Below are positions 42,154 to 49,950 of a stretch of DNA of 64,000 nt, in pieces. Position numbers and translations under genes: made by a program. The DNA lies in contig NZ_JAFWOM010000038.1 in the NCBI RefSeq assembly GCF_017545445.1, forward strand, positions 1 through 64,000. Direction: 5' to 3'. This stretch comes from Fibrobacter sp. (GTDB lineage Bacteria; Fibrobacterota; Fibrobacteria; Fibrobacterales; Fibrobacteraceae). Position 1 is the stretch's first letter. The number at the start of each line of letters is the position of its first letter. Below the pieces are notes generated by a model. It worked only from the letters and a program-made list of their open reading frames with translations, searched no databases and was not told where the DNA came from.

Positions 42154-43092
42154 ATGGATTTGAGCTTGGTGATCCCTGTTAAGGAAGAAAGTGAAAACCT
42201 TCCTGAGTTGTTTAAGGAAATATGGGCGGCCATTGAACCGACGGGTATGAAATTCGAGGTCATCGTCATTGATGACGGCAGCCGCGACAGTACTTGGGAG
42301 GTTGTCGAAAACCTCGCCAAGGAATACAATATCCGTCCGGACGCATCGGTGAACGCTTTCCGTTTCCAGTTCAACTGCGGCAAGGCGGCTGCCCTCGCTC
42401 TTGGTTTTTCCAAGGCCCGAGGCAAGTTCGTCGCGACGCTCGATGGCGACCTGCAGGATGACCCGCTCGAAATCCCGAAGATGATCGAAATTCTTGAAAG
42501 CGGTTATGATCTCGTGTCCGGCTGGAAAATCCGCCGCTTGGATCCGTGGCACAAGACATTACCGTCCAAGTTGTTCAATTTGACGGTTTCTATCGTTTGT
42601 GGTAAGCGCTTGCACGATTTCAACTGCGGCATCAAGGCATACCGCTGTTCTGTCGTTCGTTTTATCCAGCTTTATGGCGACTACCACCGCTTTATCCCGG
42701 TGATGGCCAAGTGGCAAGGCTTCCGCATTACCGAAATGCCGGTTGCGCATCGTGCCCGTGTTCACGGAGTCTCGAAGTACGGCGTTTCTCGCTTGGTGAG
42801 CGGGTTCCTCGATCTCGTCTCGTTGATGTTCATGCGTAGTTTTTCTTCAAAGCCACTGCATTTCTTTGGGCTTTTTGGGCTATTGTTGCTCATTTTAGGC
42901 CTTGGCATTTGCGGTTACTTTGGCTATGAATGGATACAGACCGGAGCGATGCACGTTCGACCGCTTTTGCTTGCTGGAGCCTTTTCGCTTGTGATGAGCG
43001 TCCAGTTTTTCTCGCTGGGACTCCTTGGCGAAATGCTGACGGGCAATAGAAAACGTACTTATCCCATTTCGGAGACGATTGGTGAACTGTAA
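42154..43092 (+). CDS. GT2 polyprenyl-phosphate glycosyltransferase (GtrB/DPMS-like)
   Basis: 312 residues. GT2 core with VIPVKEESENLPELFKEI, VIVIDDGSRDSTWEV, LDGDLQDDP (the DxD equivalent), and FNCGIKAYR. Two C-terminal membrane helices (FGLFGLLLLILGLGICGYFGY and VRPLLLAGAFSLVMSVQFFSLG) as in GtrB or ArnC. It would load a sugar onto undecaprenyl or polyprenyl phosphate on the cytosolic face. The donor sugar is unknown. It lies 15 bases after the DUF2723 gene and 34 bases before the DPM1-like gene, in one probable operon. Confidence 0.88.
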   Translation: MDLSLVIPVKEESENLPELFKEIWAAIEPTGMKFEVIVIDDGSRDSTWEVVENLAKEYNIRPDASVNAFRFQFNCGKAAALALGFSKARGKFVATLDGDLQDDPLEIPKMIEILESGYDLVSGWKIRRLDPWHKTLPSKLFNLTVSIVCGKRLHDFNCGIKAYRCSVVRFIQLYGDYHRFIPVMAKWQGFRITEMPVAHRARVHGVSKYGVSRLVSGFLDLVSLMFMRSFSSKPLHFFGLFGLLLLILGLGICGYFGYEWIQTGAMHVRPLLLAGAFSLVMSVQFFSLGLLGEMLTGNRKRTYPISETIGEL

Positions 43093-43126
43093 TTTTGTAT
43101 AGATTTGTGTTATAGTGAGGTATTTA

Positions 43127-43840
43127 ATGGCGTTCCCTAAGAGTTTAGTAATTGTTCCTACGTACAACGAGAAGGAGAACATTCTCCTGATTATGTCCGC
43201 AATTTTGGAACAGAATGAATGTCTTGAAATTTTAGTGGTGGATGACGGCTCGCCGGATGGAACCGGTGACCTCGTTCAGGCTGAAGTGGACAAGAATCCA
43301 AGAATCCATTTGCTCCGCCGCAAGGGGAAGATGGGGCTGGGTTCTGCATACGTGATGGGCTTCAAGTGGGCTCTCGAACGCGACTACGAACGCGTTTTCG
43401 AAATGGATGCCGACTTTAGCCACAGCCCAGCGGACTTGAACCGATTCCTTGAAACTGCCGAAGACGCGGACCTGGTGCTTGGCAGCCGCTATCAGAATCG
43501 ACGCATCAGCGTGGTGAACTGGGACCTCCGCCGTCTTATCCTCAGCTATGGCGCAAATGTCTATACCCGCGTTGTGACTCGTCTCCCGATCAGCGATGCG
43601 ACGGGCGGCTTCAAGTGCTTCCGCCGTGAAGCGTTGCAGGCTTTGGACCTCGACAAGATGAAGAGCGACGGTTACTGTTTCCAGATCGAAACGACCTTCA
43701 AGATTTGGAAAAAGGGACTTCGCGTGAAAGAAATCCCCATCATCTTTACGGACCGCACCCGCGGTACCTCCAAGATGAGCGGCGGCATCATCTCCGAAGC
43801 TTTCTTCCTCGTTCTGAAACTGCGACTAGGTTTAGCTTAA
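43127..43840 (+). CDS. Polyprenol-phosphate mannose synthase (DPM1/Ppm1-like)
   Basis: 237 residues from ATG 43127 (MAFPKSLVIVPTYNEKENI); a GTG 12 bases upstream is less likely. Soluble GT2 with VVDDGSPDGTGD, RRKGKMGLGSAYVMGFKWA, FEMDADFSHSP (DxD), LVLGSRYQNR and SDATGGFKCFRREAL. These closely follow dolichol-phosphate mannose synthase of the catalytic-only type. It would make polyprenyl-P-mannose from GDP-mannose, the donor for GT-C enzymes such as the DUF2723 protein in the same cluster. Confidence 0.9.
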   Translation: MAFPKSLVIVPTYNEKENILLIMSAILEQNECLEILVVDDGSPDGTGDLVQAEVDKNPRIHLLRRKGKMGLGSAYVMGFKWALERDYERVFEMDADFSHSPADLNRFLETAEDADLVLGSRYQNRRISVVNWDLRRLILSYGANVYTRVVTRLPISDATGGFKCFRREALQALDLDKMKSDGYCFQIETTFKIWKKGLRVKEIPIIFTDRTRGTSKMSGGIISEAFFLVLKLRLGLA

Positions 43841-43848
43841 TTGAATAG

Positions 43849-44005
43849 TGGTTGGTGGTTAGTGATTAGTGGTTAGGATTGTGATAAGAACGTTCCTTTT
43901 ACATTCCTGTTTACTAGCCACTTAAATTTTCCTGTTTACTAACCACTGTTTACTAACCACTTCCTACTTCCTACTTCCTACTGTCTACTTCCTACCGACT
44001 ACTAA
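43849..44005. repeat. Composite inverted repeat block H
   Basis: Left arm GTGGTTGGTGGTTAGTGATT, centre AAGAACGTTCC, right arm TGTTTACTAACCACTG, TACTTCCTACTTCCTACT, CCTACTGTCTAC. The final units touch the ATG of the next gene. Confidence 0.7.
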
Positions 44006-44008
44006 CCC

Positions 44009-45661
44009 ATGCTTTCCTGTTCCGTCATCATCATTTCGTATAACTCTTGCGATTTTATCCCGGCTTGCCTCAAGTCCGTTCGTGACGCATGTGAGGGCAT
44101 TGATTCGCAAATTATTGTTCTGGATAACGGTTCCAACGAACCGATTATTCCTGAAATCAAGAACTTCTTCCCCGAAGTGGAATGGATTGATTCCAAGGAA
44201 AACTTGGGCTTTGGTAAGGGCTGTAATTTAGCAGAGAAGCATGCGACCAAGCCGTATCTCTTCTTCATCAATCCCGATACGATTATTTCGAAGAACGCTT
44301 TCCGCGAAATGCTCCAGTTTATGGAAGAACATCCGGAAGCGGGCACGGTCGGTTGCCGCATTTTGAACGAAGATGGATCGCTCCAGTGGGCTTGCCGCCG
44401 TTCGTTCCCGACGATTGTTTCTGCGGTATCCAAGACGATTGGACTTGCTGCGCTTTTTCCAAAGAGCAAGCTGCTGGCTTCTTACAATATGACGTATGCT
44501 GACCCGGACGAGATGATTGAAGTCGATGCCGTGAGTGGTTCGTTCTTCTGCATCCGTCGCGATGTCTATGAAAAGCTGAACGGCTTTGACGAAGATTACT
44601 TTATGTATGGTGAAGACTTGGACCTCTGTTTTCGTACAAAAGAAATGGGTCTCCACAACTACTACACTCCGGTCACGAACATTCTGCATTTCAAGGGCCA
44701 GAGTTGCCGCACACGCCGTTGGGGGTCTTACGTTGATTTCTACAAGGCGATGCTTATCTTTGTTAAAAAGCACAAGGACCTTTATTTTGTCCCGAACTTC
44801 CTCGTCTCTTTCGGTATTTTATTTGCTGCGTTTGTGGGCATGTTCTCGCGCCTGATCCCAAAGTTCTGGAAGATGTTCCTCGACTTGGGCGTGGTGGCTC
44901 TGTGGGCGTTTTTCATCCTTTGCTATGAAACAGGCGTGTTTTCGACATGCTTTGATTGTGCCGAAAAAGGCGATGTCATCATTCATTCCGGTTCAGAAGA
45001 CTGGAGCCTTGCTATCTTAGCCGTTGTTTTGAACATTGTGTTCCTCATGTTCCGTGGGGAATATACGGTGTCAAGTCTTAAGGGCGAAAAGTTCTTGCGT
45101 TACTTGATCCCATTGAACTTGCTTGTTGTCGGTGGGTATTCGGCGTTCCGCTACTTCACTCAAACTCCAATAGTCGATGGAGCTACAACTTATTTGCCAT
45201 ACGATTCCCACTGGATTACATTTGCTGTTTGCTCCAGTCTCTTTATTCCGTTCGCTCTCCTTGCATGGCGCCGCGTTGCGTTCTGGATAAATTATTTCTA
45301 CCGTATTTTTGCCAAGAAACGTCATCGTTCTATTCTGCTGGGTGGCCGCGAAGATTCCCTCAATAACTGGTTCGACAGCTACAACGTCATCCCTGGGATT
45401 GAAATTCTCGGTTGCGTGAGTTCTGAACCTGAAAACGTAAGCGAGATGAACCGCCAGCACCTGTTGGGCCCACTTTCTCAGATGGAAAACATTTGCAACC
45501 GTACCGGCTGCCGCGAACTCCTTGTGGTCTCGAATTTCTCCGGTTATCGCGAAAATTTCGACATCAGCTGGCTCGATAAGCTCGGTATGTGTGTGTATTT
45601 GTTGATTGGAAACGGAAAAAACGGCAATTTTGCCCTTGTAAACCTTAAATATCTTCGTTAA
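44009..45661 (+). CDS. GT2 glycosyltransferase fused to membrane and Rossmann-like domains
   Basis: 550 residues. Residues 1-~255 are a rhamnosyltransferase-like GT2: SVIIISYNSCDF, IIVLDNGSN, KENLGFGKGCNLA, LFFINPDTI (DxD-like) and GFDEDYFMYGEDLDLCFR. Then four or so membrane helices (~270-440). The last ~100 residues (RSILLGGREDSLNNWF..., GIEILGCVSSEP, LGPLSQMENICNRTGCRELLVVSN) look like the CoA-binding-like Rossmann domain that precedes the catalytic part of polyprenyl-phosphate hexose-1-phosphate transferases, but that catalytic part is absent. No ribosome site; repeat DNA abuts the ATG. It ends 65 bases before the Trm112-like gene. Confidence 0.82.
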   Translation: MLSCSVIIISYNSCDFIPACLKSVRDACEGIDSQIIVLDNGSNEPIIPEIKNFFPEVEWIDSKENLGFGKGCNLAEKHATKPYLFFINPDTIISKNAFREMLQFMEEHPEAGTVGCRILNEDGSLQWACRRSFPTIVSAVSKTIGLAALFPKSKLLASYNMTYADPDEMIEVDAVSGSFFCIRRDVYEKLNGFDEDYFMYGEDLDLCFRTKEMGLHNYYTPVTNILHFKGQSCRTRRWGSYVDFYKAMLIFVKKHKDLYFVPNFLVSFGILFAAFVGMFSRLIPKFWKMFLDLGVVALWAFFILCYETGVFSTCFDCAEKGDVIIHSGSEDWSLAILAVVLNIVFLMFRGEYTVSSLKGEKFLRYLIPLNLLVVGGYSAFRYFTQTPIVDGATTYLPYDSHWITFAVCSSLFIPFALLAWRRVAFWINYFYRIFAKKRHRSILLGGREDSLNNWFDSYNVIPGIEILGCVSSEPENVSEMNRQHLLGPLSQMENICNRTGCRELLVVSNFSGYRENFDISWLDKLGMCVYLLIGNGKNGNFALVNLKYLR

Positions 45662-45725
45662 AAACGCCCTTTTTTGTAAAAATTGTGTTATTTTTTTTAT
45701 GAAAAAAACGCAATAAAAAGGTTTT

Positions 45726-45983
45726 ATGCTCGATTCTAAATTGTTAAGTATTCTTTGCTGCCCCGAAACTCGCGAGCCGCTGTCGGAGGCGGGCGAGGAT
45801 TGCATCGCTCTTTTGAACAATGCTGTTGAGGCTGGCTCTCTCAAGAATGTAGCCGGCGAAGCTATTACCGAACCCCTGACCGAAGCGCTTACGACTCCTG
45901 ATGGTTCCCGAGTCTATCCGGTTCGCGAAGGAATACCTGTACTTTTGGCGGATGAAGCTATTCTTCTTCCATTGGAGAAATAA
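45726..45983 (+). CDS. Trm112-family (UPF0434-like) zinc-ribbon-type protein
   Basis: 85 residues. LLSILCCPETREPL at the start and YPVREGIPVLL near the end are Trm112 signatures; the second Cys pair of the eukaryotic protein is missing, as in the bacterial YcaR type. Bacterial members may bind methyltransferases; function not certain. Its stop overlaps the next ATG (TAATG), so translation is coupled. Confidence 0.85.
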   Translation: MLDSKLLSILCCPETREPLSEAGEDCIALLNNAVEAGSLKNVAGEAITEPLTEALTTPDGSRVYPVREGIPVLLADEAILLPLEK

Positions 45984-48715
45984 TGGCTATTACGTTGGAT
46001 TCTCTTAGAAAAACCGTAAAGAAGAACAAAGGCAAATCTCAGGCTTTGGCTTGGCTTGCCGATATGGAACGTGCTTCTGGCGACTATGAAGCCGCTCTTA
46101 AGCTTGTTGACGATGCTCTTGCGGCCTCGCCGTCCGATGTTCCGGCCATGCTGGTCCGAGCAAGAATCCTTGCGGGACAGCAGGACTATGCTGGTAGCGT
46201 CATGGAATACAAGAAGGTGCTCGCCAAGGACCCGTTCTGCTTGTCCGCCCATAAGAGAATGGGGGAGGCCTACGATCAGTTAGGCAAGACTACTGAACGT
46301 AACATGTGTTTCCGCCGTGTCCATGACATGGATCCTTTGGATTCTTTCTGGAAAGAAGAATACGATGTTCTTCCTGAGGAACAGGAAACAGATTTGGCTG
46401 CACCGCCAATGGATGATAGTTCGTTTACGATGGATATGGATTCCGAATCGGGTAATCTCGAGGGTGAAGACAACGTCTTTGCGAATTTGGCTTCATCCAT
46501 GCCGAATTCGGACGAAGAAGACAATGCTTCGATGGACGACCTCATGAAGTCGTTGAATTCTGCGGCTGATGGTGCTGTCGAAGAAAGTGATACTCAAGAT
46601 CAGTCTTACGAAGGCAACGATGTTCTGAGTACATCTGAAGTTTCGTCTGCGATTACAGGCTTCCTCGGTGGTGATGATGATTTGGATTCTGCCGAAGATC
46701 AATCTGCTAGTGCTAGTGCGAACGCATCTCCGTTCTCCTCTGCAAATGCCGCAGCTGTGAACTCCGCTCCCAAGTCCGACGAAAATCTCTTTAGTTTAGA
46801 TGCAACTCCCGAACCGGAAAGTCAGCCGACGAACGTCGATGATGCATTCTCCTCGATTTTTGGCGATGATGATTTGCCCGAAGAAAAGCCTGCAGAGGCA
46901 AGCGATTCTCTGAGTGACTGGAGTCCGTCTGCAACTCCGGCAGCAGAAACAGCAGAATCTCTTGAAACACCTAAGGAAGAAGACAAGGAAACGAATGTCG
47001 ATGATGCATTCTCTTCGATCTTTGGTGACGATGATTTGCCCGAAGAAAAGCCTGCAGAGGCAAGCGATTCTCTGAGTGACTGGAGCCCGTCTGCAACTCC
47101 GGCTGCAGAAACGGCAGAATCTCTTGAAACACCTAAGGAAGAAGACAAGGAAACGAATGTCGATGATGCTTTCTCTTCGATCTTTGGTGACGATGATTTG
47201 CCCGAAGAAAAGCCTGCCGAAGAAACGTTGGCCGCAAAAACGGACGCTCCTGTGGAAGAATCTTCTAGCGAAGAATCTTTTGGTGGTTTGTTTGAAAAAT
47301 CCGCTGATGCTGAATTTAGTTTAGATGAAAAACCGACGGAATCTGTTTCTGAAGATTCAAATAAAGTTTCAGAAGAGAGTTCGATTCCTTCGTCACATAT
47401 GGATTTTTCCGATGATGAAGTCGCTTCCATTGATGCCCCTAAGGAAGAGGACAAGGCGACAAACGTCGATGACGCATTCTCTTCGATTTTTGGTGACGAT
47501 GACGTTTTCGAGGAAAAGCCTGCGGAAGAAATGTTGGCCGATAGGCCTGTCGAACAAACTGCGGAATCTGTAGCGGCTCCTGTAGAAGAACCTGCGGCTG
47601 AAGAGGATTCCTTTGGTGGCTTGTTTGAAAAGTCCGCTGATGCCGATTTTAGTTTGGACGGAAAAGAAACCGCTGCTGTAGAAAGTCCGGTCGCCGAAGC
47701 TCCTGTGGCTGAAACTGCGGCTCCTGCGGATTCCGAAATTAGCGAACCGGAAGCTACAAAATCCGAAGAACTTTCTGCTAGTGTCGATGGTGCTTTCGAT
47801 GCACTTTTCGAAGATGAGAAAAATGATGAAGCTCCGATTGAAGATGCTTTTGCCTCTGCTTCTCCTGCTGAAGCGTCGCAGCCGCTCCCGGTCGAAGACT
47901 TCTCTTTGAATAACGACAATCTCGAATTGCCGACCGAAACAAAGGATGCTCCTAAGGATGAAAATATCGCCGATGAAATGGGTGGTGCATTCGCTTCCAT
48001 GTTCGGTAATGAAGATGACCTTTCTTTGCCAGAGGAAAAGTCAGAAGCTTCGACGGATTCAGCGACTTTGGCGGAAACATCTTCTGAGGCTTCAGAGAGT
48101 CAGGAATCGACAAGTGCGGCCATCGAAGAAGATGCCGTTAAGGATGTCGATGAATCCTTTGATAGCATTTTCGGAGCCGATGACGATTTGCCGGAAGAAA
48201 AAGCGGATTTTGCTTCGGCGGCGCCTGCTGCTCCAGTAGAAACCGCTCAGACAGAAAAAGTGGCCTTGACTACCGCAACAGATATGGTTGCAGAACAAGC
48301 TGCTGAAGAAAGTCACCCCGCTGAAAAGCAAGAGGCTCCATCTGCGGAACTGGATTCCATTGATTCAGAAGTTTCAAATGCGTTCAAGGGCTTGTTTGAC
48401 GAAGACGATACTTTGACCGAATCAGACGAACCAAATAATAAAGGCGTTGATTACTTGATGTCTGGCGATTCCGATGACGAAGTCGCTGCAAGTCTTGTCA
48501 ATAACGCTGACGCTCCGCTTTCTCGTGGTGCAGCTGATTTGGACGATAGCCTGAATACGCGCACTCTTGCTGATATTTATATGGAGCAAGGTGTCTATAA
48601 CAAGGCTCTTGATATTTATGCGGATTTGGTCAAAAAGAATCCGGATAATGCTGAGATTAAGTTTCGTTATGATGAAATTGAGAAACTCTGTCGTGAAAAG
48701 TTTGGAGAAGCTTAA
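45983..48715 (+). CDS. TPR protein with acidic repeat region (FimV-like layout)
   Basis: 910 residues. N-terminal TPRs (res ~1-120: YEAALKLVDDALAASPSDVPAMLVRARIL...), a 650-residue acidic disordered middle full of TNVDDAFSSIFGDDDLPEEK repeats, and a C-terminal TPR-like end (LADIYMEQGVYNKALDIYADLVKKNPDNAEIKF). No signal peptide or membrane helix, so cytosolic. It overlaps both the Trm112-like gene and pilT by one base each (TAATG), so the trio is one operon. The layout of helical ends with an acidic spacer recalls FimV-type pilus hubs; homology is not shown, and a scaffold role near PilT is inference. Confidence 0.78.
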   Translation: MAITLDSLRKTVKKNKGKSQALAWLADMERASGDYEAALKLVDDALAASPSDVPAMLVRARILAGQQDYAGSVMEYKKVLAKDPFCLSAHKRMGEAYDQLGKTTERNMCFRRVHDMDPLDSFWKEEYDVLPEEQETDLAAPPMDDSSFTMDMDSESGNLEGEDNVFANLASSMPNSDEEDNASMDDLMKSLNSAADGAVEESDTQDQSYEGNDVLSTSEVSSAITGFLGGDDDLDSAEDQSASASANASPFSSANAAAVNSAPKSDENLFSLDATPEPESQPTNVDDAFSSIFGDDDLPEEKPAEASDSLSDWSPSATPAAETAESLETPKEEDKETNVDDAFSSIFGDDDLPEEKPAEASDSLSDWSPSATPAAETAESLETPKEEDKETNVDDAFSSIFGDDDLPEEKPAEETLAAKTDAPVEESSSEESFGGLFEKSADAEFSLDEKPTESVSEDSNKVSEESSIPSSHMDFSDDEVASIDAPKEEDKATNVDDAFSSIFGDDDVFEEKPAEEMLADRPVEQTAESVAAPVEEPAAEEDSFGGLFEKSADADFSLDGKETAAVESPVAEAPVAETAAPADSEISEPEATKSEELSASVDGAFDALFEDEKNDEAPIEDAFASASPAEASQPLPVEDFSLNNDNLELPTETKDAPKDENIADEMGGAFASMFGNEDDLSLPEEKSEASTDSATLAETSSEASESQESTSAAIEEDAVKDVDESFDSIFGADDDLPEEKADFASAAPAAPVETAQTEKVALTTATDMVAEQAAEESHPAEKQEAPSAELDSIDSEVSNAFKGLFDEDDTLTESDEPNNKGVDYLMSGDSDDEVAASLVNNADAPLSRGAADLDDSLNTRTLADIYMEQGVYNKALDIYADLVKKNPDNAEIKFRYDEIEKLCREKFGEA
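46829..47220 (+). repeat. 162-bp tandem repeats in the TPR gene
   Basis: Two complete units start at 46829 and 46991 and a partial third at 47153, each with 162 bases (54 codons). Copies are nearly identical over most of their length, implying recent duplication. A diverged relative lies at about 47459. Confidence 0.88.
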
Positions 48716-49815
48716 TGGCTGAACTTCGCATTGAACAGCTCTTGCGTGAAATGGTCAATCGCAAGGCGTCTGACTTGCATCTTCGTGTGGGCGTGCCGCC
48801 GGTATATCGTATCAATGGTGCCCTGACAAGACTTTTTGATGTTCGTATTGATAGCGTCATGATGGATTCGTTCTTGGACGATATCATGAACCGTGACCAA
48901 AAGCAGCGTTTTGAAGCGAATAAGGAATGTGACTTTGCTGTGGGTGCCCGCGATATGGGACGTTTTCGTGTGAACGTTTTCCGCCAGCGTGGTACGATCG
49001 CTGTCGTGATTCGTCATATCAAGGCGACGATTCCTCCTTTCGAAGACCTTCACTTGCCCGAAGTCATTCGCGATTTGGCACTTACCAAACGTGGGCTTGT
49101 GCTTGTGACGGGTACGACCGGTTCTGGAAAATCGACGACGCTTGCTTCGATGATTGATTACATCAACCAGAAAGAATCTGTCAACGTCATCACGGTTGAA
49201 GACCCGATTGAATACCTTTATAAGGATAACGTGGCGATTGTCTCGCAACGTGAAATCGGTGTGGATACGCTTTCTTATGCAAACGCTTTGCGTGCTGCCC
49301 TCCGTCAGGACCCGGACGTGCTCCTCGTGGGCGAAATCCGTGACTTGGAAACGATGCAAATTGCATTGACGGCTGCTGATACGGGCCATATGGTGTTTGC
49401 GACTATCCATACGACGAATGCTGTTGAAACGATTCACCGTGTGCTTTCGATGTATCCGCCGCACCAGCACGACGAAATTCGTTTGTTGCTTGCAGAAGTT
49501 TTGGCTGGGATTATTTCGCTCCGTCTTTTGCCGACGAAGGATGGCAAGGGGCGTGTGCCTGCTGCTGAAATTCTCGTGAATACGGGCGCCATCAAGGAAT
49601 ATATCCAGGACAAGGATAAAATTGACATGGTGGAACAGGCCGTTGCCGAAGGCCATATCCAGTACCACAGCCAAACGTTTGACCAAGCTCTCTTGGAACT
49701 TTACCAGAGTGAGCAGATTTCGCTTGAAACGGCTATGAACGCCGCTACGAACCGTGACGACTTCGACCTCAAGATTCGTGGTATTTCCGGTACCTCTGAC
49801 CGCGGCTGGATGTAG
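48715..49815 (+). CDS. pilT: Type IV pilus retraction ATPase, PilT-like
   Basis: 366 residues. Hexameric motor that pulls back type IV pili. Seen: N-terminal PAS-like domain with ASDLHLRVGVPPVYRI, Walker A GTTGSGKST (133-141), the Asp box and ITVEDPIEYLY, Walker B DPDVLLVGEIRD (199-210), His box TGHMVFATIHTTNA, and the PilT-specific AIREGK-type region near VNTGAIKEYIQDKDKIDMVEQA (AIRNLIRE in others). PilT rather than PilB by length and absence of the N1 extension; PilU is possible. A terminator follows. Confidence 0.92.
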   Translation: MAELRIEQLLREMVNRKASDLHLRVGVPPVYRINGALTRLFDVRIDSVMMDSFLDDIMNRDQKQRFEANKECDFAVGARDMGRFRVNVFRQRGTIAVVIRHIKATIPPFEDLHLPEVIRDLALTKRGLVLVTGTTGSGKSTTLASMIDYINQKESVNVITVEDPIEYLYKDNVAIVSQREIGVDTLSYANALRAALRQDPDVLLVGEIRDLETMQIALTAADTGHMVFATIHTTNAVETIHRVLSMYPPHQHDEIRLLLAEVLAGIISLRLLPTKDGKGRVPAAEILVNTGAIKEYIQDKDKIDMVEQAVAEGHIQYHSQTFDQALLELYQSEQISLETAMNAATNRDDFDLKIRGISGTSDRGWM

Positions 49816-49877
49816 TTTAGACGAAAGATCGCTTCGCTGGTAGACGAGAGAGGCGAATGCTGTAAAATTGAAATTTG

Positions 49878-49908
49878 AAAAAGGCGAGTAAAAATGCTCG
49901 CCTTTTTT
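49878..49908. terminator. Terminator of the pilT operon
   Basis: GAAAAAGGCGAG-TAAAAATG-CTCGCCTTTTTT: 6-bp stem (49883-49888 / 49897-49902), T-run of six. It also has an A-run for the convergent gene. Confidence 0.85.
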
Positions 49909-49950
49909 CTTTCGTATTTCGTCTGTAGGGCCGACGGCCCGTTCTTTCGT

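Noticed and set aside
40936..42552. Minus-strand 538-residue frame across the DUF2723 and GT2 genes
   Set aside because: Spans two real genes on the other strand and has no start signals or recognisable domain.
46822..48000. Minus-strand Ser-rich 392-residue frame
   Set aside because: It mirrors the acidic tandem repeats (GAA/GAT codons read as Ser on the other strand). Not a gene.
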